Below, one piece after another: positions 18,843 through 27,428 of a stretch of DNA of 64,000 nt (its first letter is position 1; every line of letters starts with the position of its first letter). Below the pieces are notes generated by a model. The model was not told the DNA's origin. It saw only the letters and a program-made list of their open reading frames with translations, and ran no database searches. Source of the DNA: Dictyobacter arantiisoli (GTDB lineage Bacteria; Chloroflexota; Ktedonobacteria; Ktedonobacterales; Ktedonobacteraceae); NCBI RefSeq assembly GCF_008326305.1, contig NZ_BIXY01000020.1, positions 1-64,000 of the forward strand. The letters are read 5' to 3'. The translations under genes and the position numbers were made by a program.

Positions 18843-20279
18843 ATGCAGAGTACGCTCAGTCGCTATATACTACTCATAAAACGTTGGGCATGGGTGCTAA
18901 TACTTGGCATTGTGGTGTGCGGTGGTACAACCTATCTGGTTACCAAACTGCTGATGCAACCGGTTTATGAAGCACAAACACAAATTTTAATTACGCTCGC
19001 CGGCAGCTCACAAAATGATAGCACCACAGCGGCGATTGCTCAGCAACCTACGTATAACCAACTCATCACCAACCCCAATGTCCTTGCCCCGGTTGCCGCC
19101 AGGCATGGAATGACCCAAGCACAACTGAGCGCAATGGTAAAAACAGCGTCCGGAACAAATACGCCTATCATTGGAGTGCTGGTAGATAACAGTGATCCAC
19201 AGGTTGCCGCACAACTCTCACATGAGATCGCTCAAAGCTTTACAAACTATGCCAATACCAACCTCGGCAGTCAGGCCAACTTCAACATCATTGATCCAGT
19301 TGTTCCCAAAACGCCAGCGCAGCCACGTCCAACCCAGGATGCCCTTATTGGTGCCATGATTGGGCTGGGCTTAGGGCTGGCAATCATCATCATATTTGAA
19401 TGGATCGACGATCGCCTGACGGCTCCTGAGGAAGTAAATAAGCTCCTTGGTATTGATGCTCTCACGATCATTCCAGAGCTATCACGCAAACAGCGGTCAA
19501 AAAATGCTGAAGATACCCCCGAGCTGGCTGAAGGCTGCCGTATTCTGTGTGCAAATCTCAGTATGGCTCAGATGATTCGTCCATTTAAATTAGTCATGAT
19601 AACAAGTGCATTAGCAGGCGAAGGGAAAAGCACGATTGCAGCAAACATGGCATCCTTCCTCGCCATGTCTGGGAAACGCGTGCTGCTGGTTGATGCTGAT
19701 TTGCGTCATCCTGTACTGGATCAACACTTCCAGGTCAAAAATCAAAAAGGTCTCTCCAATGCCTTCCTGGAGATGTGGTCACAGGTTGAAGGTGAATTAG
19801 ATGGTCAACCAACTGAAATTCCCACCCTGCGTATATTAACAGCAGGTGTACTCCCATCTAATCCATCAGAGCTATTACAATCTCAATTGGCCAGCCAACT
19901 CTTCAATCATTTCCGTAACATATCCAGGTTTGATTATGTCATTTTCGACTCGCCTCCTTTATTGCCAATTGCAGATGCACAAATCTTAGCGGCATATATG
20001 CAGGTTACCATTCTTGTAGTGGATGCCTCCAAAACAGCGCGGAAAGCCATCATTCGTGCGAAGCAGGCACTCAACCGTACAGGCACGCGTATCCTTGGGG
20101 TCGCGCTGAATAAGAGTCACTGGCCAGAATTTGGCGAGGTCCACGATTATCTGAATAATATCCAGACGCGTCCCCGAGCAGATTTAACCATGGGTATACC
20201 ACCAAATACCCCATCGATTAATCACTCAATAGACGCAACGAATACCGCCATTCTCCCTTCAACCAAGGCGAAACACTGA
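18843..20279 (+). CDS. Polysaccharide co-polymerase fused to a BY-type tyrosine kinase (Wzz/CpsD-like)
   Basis: 478 residues. A Wzz-like part has membrane helices at about 15-35 and 167-187, with the proline-rich motif PKTPAQPRP just before the second. A cytoplasmic P-loop kinase follows: Walker A SALAGEGKST (255-264), A' VLLVDADLRHP (280-290) and Walker B YVIFDSPP (365-372). This protein should control polymer length and export. The usual cluster of C-terminal tyrosines for autophosphorylation is absent; the tail after DYLNNIQT is Thr/Pro/Asn-rich. No partner phosphatase is seen in the window. AAGGATGG precedes the ATG. It is the first gene of the plus-strand operon. Confidence 0.88.
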   Translation: MQSTLSRYILLIKRWAWVLILGIVVCGGTTYLVTKLLMQPVYEAQTQILITLAGSSQNDSTTAAIAQQPTYNQLITNPNVLAPVAARHGMTQAQLSAMVKTASGTNTPIIGVLVDNSDPQVAAQLSHEIAQSFTNYANTNLGSQANFNIIDPVVPKTPAQPRPTQDALIGAMIGLGLGLAIIIIFEWIDDRLTAPEEVNKLLGIDALTIIPELSRKQRSKNAEDTPELAEGCRILCANLSMAQMIRPFKLVMITSALAGEGKSTIAANMASFLAMSGKRVLLVDADLRHPVLDQHFQVKNQKGLSNAFLEMWSQVEGELDGQPTEIPTLRILTAGVLPSNPSELLQSQLASQLFNHFRNISRFDYVIFDSPPLLPIADAQILAAYMQVTILVVDASKTARKAIIRAKQALNRTGTRILGVALNKSHWPEFGEVHDYLNNIQTRPRADLTMGIPPNTPSINHSIDATNTAILPSTKAKH

Positions 20280-20383
20280 CCGGCCAACACATCATGGTCA
20301 CGCTTTTCGCTGTGGGTACAAGGAGGAGATTTCGTGTTGCATGCATACATTGCTGGTAGCAAGCATACAGAAAGCAAGGATGA

Positions 20384-21685
20384 ATGAAAAACCAACTGCT
20401 AGAGAAGATTTCTTCTCGTTCATTGCGTGTTGCAATTATTGGGCTGGGGTATGTGGGACTGCCGTTAGCGACCACCTTTGCTGAGGCGGGCTTTCCTGTC
20501 ACGGGCATTGATATTGACAAGACAAAAGTGGATCTTGCTAATGAAGGACAGAGCTATATTGCCGATATTGAAAGCAGTACATTACAACGCTTGCGAGCAA
20601 CCGAGAAGCTAACCTGTACGACCGATTTCACGGTATTAGATGAGATTGATGCCGTTAGTATATGTGTGCCCACACCTTTACGAAAAACACGTGAACCAGA
20701 TGTCTCTTATATTCTTTCTGCCACACAATATGTACGTGAGCATCTTCATGCAGGGCAGCTGATCATACTTGAAAGTACCACCTATCCAGGGACAACTGAT
20801 GAAGTGTTACTCCCTGAGCTGGAATCCACAGGCTTAAAAGCGGGGGTTGACTTTTTTCTGGCCTTCTCCCCCGAACGCATTGATCCAGGCAATCCACATT
20901 TTGGTACCCAGAATACCCCCAAGATCGTTGGTGGCATTACGCCCCTCTGCACCGAACTGGCACAGGCATATTATGGAGCAGCCATCGAGACAATTGTCCC
21001 GGTGTCTTCGGCACGCGTGGCGGAAATGACCAAGTTATTAGAAAATACTTTCCGCGCAGTCAACATCGGCATGGTCAATGAAATCGCCATCATGTGTGAA
21101 AAACTCGGCGTGAGCTCCTGGGAAGTTATCGATGCCGCTGCCACTAAGCCCTTTGGCTTTATGCGCTTCCAACCGGGCCCCGGGCTGGGAGGACATTGTA
21201 TTCCTGTTGATCCGCACTATCTCTCGTGGAAATTGAAAACCCTCGATTACACAGCGCGTTTTATTGAACTGGCTGCCGAAGTGAACAGCAGTATGCCTCA
21301 TTATGTCGTTGATAAGATTACACATGCGCTCAATGAGCAACGGCGCAGCCTGAATGGTGCAACCATCCTTGTACTGGGCATCACCTATAAACGGGACATC
21401 AATGATGTGCGTGAATCGCCCGCGCTCGATATTATTCAAGATTTGCTCAACCGTAAAGCGGTTGTTCTCTATAATGATGATCATGTGCCTACATTAAAAC
21501 TAAAAGAGCGCACACTCCATTCACAACCTCTCAGCAATGGCCTGCTACAGGCCGCCGATTGTACCGTACTGGTCACCGACCATAGTTATTATGATATTCC
21601 TTTTATCGTCCAGGAAGCACGTGCTATCGTGGATACCCGCAATATGACCAGGGGATTTACAGACAGCAAGATATCTAAGTTATAG
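20384..21685 (+). CDS. UDP-N-acetylglucosamine 6-dehydrogenase, WbpA-like
   Basis: 433 residues. It has the NAD-binding motif IGLGYVGLPLA (about 19-29), the central domain with KLLENTFRAVNIGMVNE, and the catalytic cysteine in GGHCIPVDP (C272). The C-terminal UDP-binding domain has GITYKRDINDVRESPALDI. The KDVGD-like segment and the ESTTYPGTT motif place it in the WbpA/TviB/WecC group, which oxidises UDP-HexNAc at C6 twice to give the uronic acid, rather than with UDP-glucose dehydrogenases proper. With the WbpB-, WbpE- and WbpD-like proteins in this window it would start synthesis of UDP-2,3-diacetamido-glucuronic acid. The substrate is inferred. Confidence 0.87.
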   Translation: MKNQLLEKISSRSLRVAIIGLGYVGLPLATTFAEAGFPVTGIDIDKTKVDLANEGQSYIADIESSTLQRLRATEKLTCTTDFTVLDEIDAVSICVPTPLRKTREPDVSYILSATQYVREHLHAGQLIILESTTYPGTTDEVLLPELESTGLKAGVDFFLAFSPERIDPGNPHFGTQNTPKIVGGITPLCTELAQAYYGAAIETIVPVSSARVAEMTKLLENTFRAVNIGMVNEIAIMCEKLGVSSWEVIDAAATKPFGFMRFQPGPGLGGHCIPVDPHYLSWKLKTLDYTARFIELAAEVNSSMPHYVVDKITHALNEQRRSLNGATILVLGITYKRDINDVRESPALDIIQDLLNRKAVVLYNDDHVPTLKLKERTLHSQPLSNGLLQAADCTVLVTDHSYYDIPFIVQEARAIVDTRNMTRGFTDSKISKL

Positions 21686-21762
21686 CTCTGCACTTTTTAC
21701 GCGCATGTTCGATTATACCGCTGATCTCATATAAATGCGATAGAACGATTGGTAAATAAAAC

Positions 21763-24705
21763 ATGTCTCAATCTTTGGATAACGGCAGAAGTGACAGCCG
21801 ACCATTGACTACAACAAGCGCCCGGCTCATTGCCGTTAAAATAAAATCAGCCAATAAAAATATCTTTCGGGCTTTACTCAGCCTTGCCTCGGCCAATTTA
21901 CTGATTCGCGTGATCGGCCTTTTGAATCAAATCATAGTAAGTGCACGGTTTGGACAAGATATGCATATGGATGCTTACTATGTTGCATCACTGATTCCAA
22001 CCACGGTCGCGCCCATGCTAGCCAGCGCAATGGAGGCTTCAGTCATACCAGTCTATGCACATCTTCGGCAAAAAGGAACAAACGAGCAAGCCTCCAGACT
22101 CTTCAGCACTCTCCTCAATCTTCTGATCATTCTCAGTATATTGCTCACGGCGGCGATGCTGCTCTTTCAGGTTCCACTACTAAGCATCCTGGCGCCGGGA
22201 ATCCGCGTATCAGCACCAGCAACCTTTACGATTGCTCGGAGCCTTGCTCCTTTTATCTTCCCCATCCTGGGTTTAATGGTACTGAACAGTTTCATGGAAT
22301 GCCTGCTTAATGCCGACGGAAAATTTGGCTGGCCAGCTTATGCGGGTATGTTAGTTCCCCTGACGACTGCTACCTGTGTACTGGTCGGGGGGAATTCCAT
22401 CGGTGTGCTGATGCTCTGTATTGGTTCAGTGATTGGACAACTCCTGCAATTGGGTGTCATTATTTATCGCGCACATAAAGCCCACATTGTCTACCACCCG
22501 GTCATGGATTTGCACATTCCCGAATTGAAACCAATTCTGGCTGCAGCCTGGCCAGCATTCTTCGCCGGGCTAATCAGTATGATGAGTCCGCTGGTAGATA
22601 CATTCTTTGGTTCCTATCAACATGAAGGGACTATAGCCGCTTTAAACAATGCATTGAAATTGAATAGTGTCCCAACTGGCGTAATCTTCTCCGCTGTAGG
22701 ACGCGCAGCTTTACCATATTTATCAAATCAGGCCGCAATCAAAGATATGAAAGCCTTCAAGGGAACCCTCCGTCTCTACCTCTGGATTGTGGGTCTGGCA
22801 ACCCTGGCCCTGACCTTCATGATGACGTTCGGTGCCTGGATTATTGTTGCTCTTATCTTTGAACATGGACGCTTTAATGCTCAAGATACCAATCAAACTG
22901 CCTGGATTCTGGCTGGGCTCTCAATTGGTATGTTCCCAACAGCCATTGGTTTTATTGTCTCAAGAGCCTTTAGCGCTTTGGGTCGCACCCGCATCTTGAT
23001 GGGGGTGAGTCTGTTCAGCATGATTGCCAATGCAGCTTTTGATGCAATCTTTGGTCGTTTATGGGGCGGGTTTGGTATTGCTTTTGCAACCTCACTGTAT
23101 TACTTCTGCACCATGATAATACTGATCGTCACACTCCGTATCATGATTGGGAAGCTTCAGCTATTAACACCTCCCAAAGAATTACGAGAGATAGTACGAA
23201 AAATAAGTAGAGGACAGTATCATAGGCAATGGGGAAAGTGGAAGAATACAGTGGGGACAAATATGGGAATAACCTATGCATTACGCAAACAGATGCTACG
23301 CGTAGGTTTTGCGGTATCTGTCTTTGCGCTGGGTACCGCCGGTGCCATCTCAAATGCGACATTAACAGTACGCATCGCATTTGGATCAATTCTTGTACTG
23401 TCTCTCTTTCGCTATCAATACCTGTTATTAATTGCCTGGGCCTGCATCAATGTTTTTATTGGCTCCTCGCTTCCTCTGTTTAATGGGAATAATTTGCTGT
23501 CTGGATTGACGCTACCAACACTGTTACTACTCTTCTATGTACCGACAAAAGAAGCGTTTAAACGCATGCCTTCCTTACCTTTCTGGCTCGCCTACTTTAT
23601 CTGGATACTGCTCAGCCTGAATATCTCACCGGTCCCTCTCCAACAATTTATGACCCTATGGACCACGCAGTTGGACTTTTTTGCAGTCAGCGTACTGGTG
23701 ATTATTCTGATCGATAATCGACAGAAACTCCTGCTCTTTATCGACGCCATGATTGCGCCAGCCATCTTCATAGCACTTTATGGCCTCTGGGGCTTCACGA
23801 CCCATCAACACGGTGTAGTGGATACCACGACAGGCTATTTCCGAATCAGTTCTATCTTTATGGATACACCACCGACCTTAGGGCTTTATCTCTCGGTACT
23901 AATTCCAATTGTCATTTATCGACTCTTTACCCTGCGCGGGCTCATCAAAATCTGTGCTGGCATTGCCGTTCTGCTTTTGTTACTGCTCGCCCTGGGTCTC
24001 ACCTTTAATCGCGGTACATTGCTTGCGGTAGCTGTGGGCCTGGTGATTACGGTTCTCTTCCTACCTTCAAACAAAATCAAAGGACTTGCCATCGGAGGAG
24101 GTACTGCGATCATCGGACTCATTTTTCTGGCAACAACCCTTGCCAATATTCCATTACTCAGTCGCTTTGCCAATAGCGATATCAGCTCATTAAATGGCCG
24201 TACCTATCTGTGGCAAGCCATCATCGACCACTTCGATCCAGCTCAATTGATGGGCAATGGTATGGAGTCTTCAAACGTATTGCTCACAAACTTAAAAGTT
24301 GGCTTTGGAGGCGGCATCATTGCCACTGCGGCCCACAATATTTATCTAGAGTCAATGTATGAGCATGGCATCATTGGTCTGACACTGATGCTGCTTGGCT
24401 TTGCCAGCATTGGCTATCTACTGCTCCGCAAATATAAAGGGGCTGGCTACGAACAAAAAATGCTGATCGCTGGTGCTTTTGGAACCTTTATCAGTATCGT
24501 TATCCAGGGCTACGAATCAAACGATATCTGGAACCAGGCCGTTGGCATCTACTTCTTCATTTTTGTCGCGCTCCCTTTCTGCCGCTACTGGGATAAAGAG
24601 AAACCATTTGTCACTACCGATGCATTGGGGAACGCGGCAGACGCTAGCTCGCTGCGTAATACAGACACACCAGCAAATGAACAAGAAGCGTTGGCGACGG
24701 TATGA
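21763..24705 (+). CDS. Fused lipid-linked glycan flippase and O-antigen polymerase/ligase-like protein
   Basis: 980 residues, nearly all membrane helices. Residues about 30-460 match the MurJ/MviN (MOP) flippase family: ANLLIRVIGLLNQIIVSARFG, MECLLNADGKFGWPAY, ALNNALKLNSVPTGV, AALPYLS and SRAFSALGRTR. A charged linker (about 465-505) leads to a second set of helices of the O-antigen polymerase/ligase type (Wzy_C), with LTFNRGTLLAVAVGL and AAHNIYLESMYEHGIIGL. The first half would flip undecaprenyl-linked repeat units and the second would polymerise or ligate them. These are usually separate proteins. The frame is continuous with no sign of an assembly error. The ribosome site is weak. Confidence 0.85.
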   Translation: MSQSLDNGRSDSRPLTTTSARLIAVKIKSANKNIFRALLSLASANLLIRVIGLLNQIIVSARFGQDMHMDAYYVASLIPTTVAPMLASAMEASVIPVYAHLRQKGTNEQASRLFSTLLNLLIILSILLTAAMLLFQVPLLSILAPGIRVSAPATFTIARSLAPFIFPILGLMVLNSFMECLLNADGKFGWPAYAGMLVPLTTATCVLVGGNSIGVLMLCIGSVIGQLLQLGVIIYRAHKAHIVYHPVMDLHIPELKPILAAAWPAFFAGLISMMSPLVDTFFGSYQHEGTIAALNNALKLNSVPTGVIFSAVGRAALPYLSNQAAIKDMKAFKGTLRLYLWIVGLATLALTFMMTFGAWIIVALIFEHGRFNAQDTNQTAWILAGLSIGMFPTAIGFIVSRAFSALGRTRILMGVSLFSMIANAAFDAIFGRLWGGFGIAFATSLYYFCTMIILIVTLRIMIGKLQLLTPPKELREIVRKISRGQYHRQWGKWKNTVGTNMGITYALRKQMLRVGFAVSVFALGTAGAISNATLTVRIAFGSILVLSLFRYQYLLLIAWACINVFIGSSLPLFNGNNLLSGLTLPTLLLLFYVPTKEAFKRMPSLPFWLAYFIWILLSLNISPVPLQQFMTLWTTQLDFFAVSVLVIILIDNRQKLLLFIDAMIAPAIFIALYGLWGFTTHQHGVVDTTTGYFRISSIFMDTPPTLGLYLSVLIPIVIYRLFTLRGLIKICAGIAVLLLLLLALGLTFNRGTLLAVAVGLVITVLFLPSNKIKGLAIGGGTAIIGLIFLATTLANIPLLSRFANSDISSLNGRTYLWQAIIDHFDPAQLMGNGMESSNVLLTNLKVGFGGGIIATAAHNIYLESMYEHGIIGLTLMLLGFASIGYLLLRKYKGAGYEQKMLIAGAFGTFISIVIQGYESNDIWNQAVGIYFFIFVALPFCRYWDKEKPFVTTDALGNAADASSLRNTDTPANEQEALATV

Positions 24706-24757
24706 GGCACGATTGCCTTGTTGCCCCATACGGATTTGCCAATCAAGGAGAACGATT

Positions 24758-26080
24758 GTGGACAAGCAATTACGCATCTGTATGGTCGCATTTCTCTATG
24801 CTCCTATTATTGGAGGAGCCGAGACACGGGCAGCCAATCAGGCGCACCAACTCCAGGAATTTGGGCATCAGGTGATGATTATTACCCTTCAACGCTATAA
24901 GGACTGGAAAAAGGCGGAAAACATCGATGGGATTCCCGTTATTCGCATTGGAGGTTCATTTAACCAGCATGGACGTTTACGAATTGGTCGTGTGGGTCAT
25001 ATTCCCATTGATATCGTGATGTTCTTCCAACTCTGGCGCATGCGTCATAGCTATGACATCTTACATACCATTCAACTTTCACCGCTCTCAGGGGTGGCAG
25101 CCCTGGTTGGAAAATTAACAGGCAAACCTGTCATTATCAGCATTCCAAGCACCGGACCCGGGAAAAAACCGCGCCCTCAGGATGCGGTCATGATGGCAGA
25201 TACATTGGTAGATCAATCTATTGATACCAGCTTTCTCAAGGTGGCCTACGAGGATACAGTGGTTGGCGATATGACACATATGAAAAAAACGGCGGTTGGA
25301 GGAGATGTTATTCTTCGCTATCTAAAAAAATCTGATGCATTTTATCATGTATTAAGCAATCGTAGTCGTACCTATATGATTTCAAATGGTTTTCGCGCTG
25401 CAAAGATCACCCATATTCCCAATGGTATTGATATTGAAAAATTCGCCCCTGTAGCCGAGTTGCGGCCAGATCCCACTCAGCCTGAGCGCGATATTCTATG
25501 CGTAGCGCGTCTGCAATATCCCAAGGGTGTGGATGTCCTTTTACATGCCTGGAAGCGTTTGATGAGCGCTCCCGCTGAGTGGCGCACCCAGCTCAAACCA
25601 CGTTTGCTGATCGCCGGAACAGGACAATCCGAGGCACAATTGAAACAATTAACACATGCTCTGGCTCTGGATGAAAGCGTGGTCTTTCTTGGATCGTGCA
25701 ATGATGTCATTCCCCTATTGCAGCGAGCATGGGGCTTCGTACTGCCCTCACGCTGGGAAGGCATGCCCAACGCGCTGCTGGAAGCGATGAGTTGTGGTCT
25801 TCCCTGTATTGCCACCAGAGTCAGCGGTAGCGAGGATATTGTAAACGATGGGGATAATGCGCTCCTGGTTGAACCTGAAGATCCAGTTGCATTGGCACTG
25901 GCTCTGCAACGCCTTATCGCTGATACAGAACTTACCCGGCAGCTGGCACTGGCAGGTCGCGCCACTGTTATCAAGGATTATCAATTAACAACTACTGCAG
26001 AACAATTAATTCTTTTCTATCAGCAAACGCTCGGGCAAGCGACACAATCTCCAATACTAGAAAGCGTGGAGAAGAAATAA
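24758..26080 (+). CDS. Glycosyltransferase family 4 (first of a tandem pair)
   Basis: About 440 residues from a GTG at 24758, preceded by AAGGAG. The frame stays open further upstream into the fused flippase gene, which is chance. The N-terminal GT-B domain starts ICMVAFLYAPIIGGAETRAANQ. The sugar-nucleotide domain carries SRWEGMPNALLEAMSCGLPCIATRVSGSEDIV, with the E-x7-E retaining motif. It should add one sugar from a nucleotide donor to the lipid-linked repeat unit at the inner membrane face. Donor and linkage cannot be read. An insertion with many Asp and Lys residues (about 145-200) separates the domains. It ends one base before the next, paralogous gene. Confidence 0.88.
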   Translation: MDKQLRICMVAFLYAPIIGGAETRAANQAHQLQEFGHQVMIITLQRYKDWKKAENIDGIPVIRIGGSFNQHGRLRIGRVGHIPIDIVMFFQLWRMRHSYDILHTIQLSPLSGVAALVGKLTGKPVIISIPSTGPGKKPRPQDAVMMADTLVDQSIDTSFLKVAYEDTVVGDMTHMKKTAVGGDVILRYLKKSDAFYHVLSNRSRTYMISNGFRAAKITHIPNGIDIEKFAPVAELRPDPTQPERDILCVARLQYPKGVDVLLHAWKRLMSAPAEWRTQLKPRLLIAGTGQSEAQLKQLTHALALDESVVFLGSCNDVIPLLQRAWGFVLPSRWEGMPNALLEAMSCGLPCIATRVSGSEDIVNDGDNALLVEPEDPVALALALQRLIADTELTRQLALAGRATVIKDYQLTTTAEQLILFYQQTLGQATQSPILESVEKK

Positions 26081-26081
26081 G

Positions 26082-27413
26082 ATGGAACAAAAACCACGTA
26101 TTTGCGTCGCTATCAGCACTTTTTATCCTCTTGTCGGTGGCGCAGAAACGCAAACACTTGCTCAATGTCAAAAACTCATTGTAGCTGGCTATCAAATCAC
26201 GGTCATTACCTTTCACCACCAAGATTTCTCGCCTGTCCATGATAACGTAGCTGGCGTGCCCGTCTATCGTGTAGCGGGACGCCTGATTGGGAAACGAGGG
26301 AAGTATCCTCGTTTGATCCAGCGGATACTCTATTTCATGGCAATGATTGTCATGACAATCACCATCTGGCGTGAACGTAAAAGTTTTGATCTATTACAGG
26401 TTTGTCAATTCAGCTTACTTGTCTTACCATTATCCTTTGTATGTTACCTCGCAAAAAAGCCGATGACCATTGTGGCAATCAGCGCTGGCGGTGAAAAACC
26501 TGCGAAAACGCACGAACCGGCCAGACTTATCGCTGGCCCCCTTGATCCAGATACCCCCTGGCTATGCGTCGATGGGAAGACATGGATAGATGGCGATCTT
26601 TATGGATTACAAGCAGCTGGCAACCTGGTCGTCAACACCACACGCATACTGCTCAAACGCATTGACGCGGTCGTCATTGTGCTGAGTACACGTATGAAAC
26701 GGTACCTCGCCGCCAATGATTTTGATCTCCCAGGAACCGTGATTATTCCCAACGGGGTTGATACCTCACGCTTTTATCCCATCCCAACGGAAGGGAATCT
26801 TGCCCAACAGGCCAGAACGGTTGTCTGCGTTTCTAAAGCACGCTACGAAAAAGGACTGGATGTTCTCTTGCAAGCCTGGCATATCGTGCAAAAGCAAGCG
26901 CCAGACGCTCGGCTGGTAATTGTAGGAAGTGGACCAGTTCAACCTCAGTTAGAACAAATGGCAACGGCCTTACAAATCACGGCAAGCGTCGAATTCGCAG
27001 GCCTGCAAAACAATGTGCCAGGACAACTTCATCGTGGGCTCATCGGTATCTTGCCTTCGCGCTGGGAGGGCATGCCAAATGCGCTACTTGAGGCTATGGC
27101 CTGCGGCCTCGCCTGTATTGCGACCCGCGTGAGCGGTAGCGAAGATGTCATTCAAACAGGCATCAATGGCCTGCTGGTTGAACCTGAAGATTATCAGGGG
27201 ATGGCTCAGGCGCTGCTCACATTATTAGAAGCTCCAGATTTAGCCCAAAGCTACGGAAAAGCAGCGGCAGCTCTGATCATACAATCCTATACGCTTGAAC
27301 ATGTGTTAAGCCAGTATACAACCTTATATCAAAAGCTAACACATACCTATATACAGCACATCAGCAATCTTACCTATTCAGACGACTGTTCTGTTACGTC
27401 TGAGCGCTCTTGA
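26082..27413 (+). CDS. Glycosyltransferase family 4 (second of a tandem pair)
   Basis: 443 residues, paralogous to the preceding gene. It begins ICVAISTFYPLVGGAETQTLAQ and has SRWEGMPNALLEAMACGLACIATRVSGSEDVI in the donor domain. It shares the same mid-protein insertion (GGEKPAKTHEPARL and DGKTWIDGDLYGLQ) before the acceptor-donor hinge. The stop of the previous gene is TAA, then G, then ATG, with GGAGAAG upstream, so the two are coupled. Tandem duplicates of this kind often add neighbouring sugars of one repeat unit, but specificity is unknown. Confidence 0.88.
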   Translation: MEQKPRICVAISTFYPLVGGAETQTLAQCQKLIVAGYQITVITFHHQDFSPVHDNVAGVPVYRVAGRLIGKRGKYPRLIQRILYFMAMIVMTITIWRERKSFDLLQVCQFSLLVLPLSFVCYLAKKPMTIVAISAGGEKPAKTHEPARLIAGPLDPDTPWLCVDGKTWIDGDLYGLQAAGNLVVNTTRILLKRIDAVVIVLSTRMKRYLAANDFDLPGTVIIPNGVDTSRFYPIPTEGNLAQQARTVVCVSKARYEKGLDVLLQAWHIVQKQAPDARLVIVGSGPVQPQLEQMATALQITASVEFAGLQNNVPGQLHRGLIGILPSRWEGMPNALLEAMACGLACIATRVSGSEDVIQTGINGLLVEPEDYQGMAQALLTLLEAPDLAQSYGKAAAALIIQSYTLEHVLSQYTTLYQKLTHTYIQHISNLTYSDDCSVTSERS

Positions 27414-27428
27414 AAGGATACATATTCC

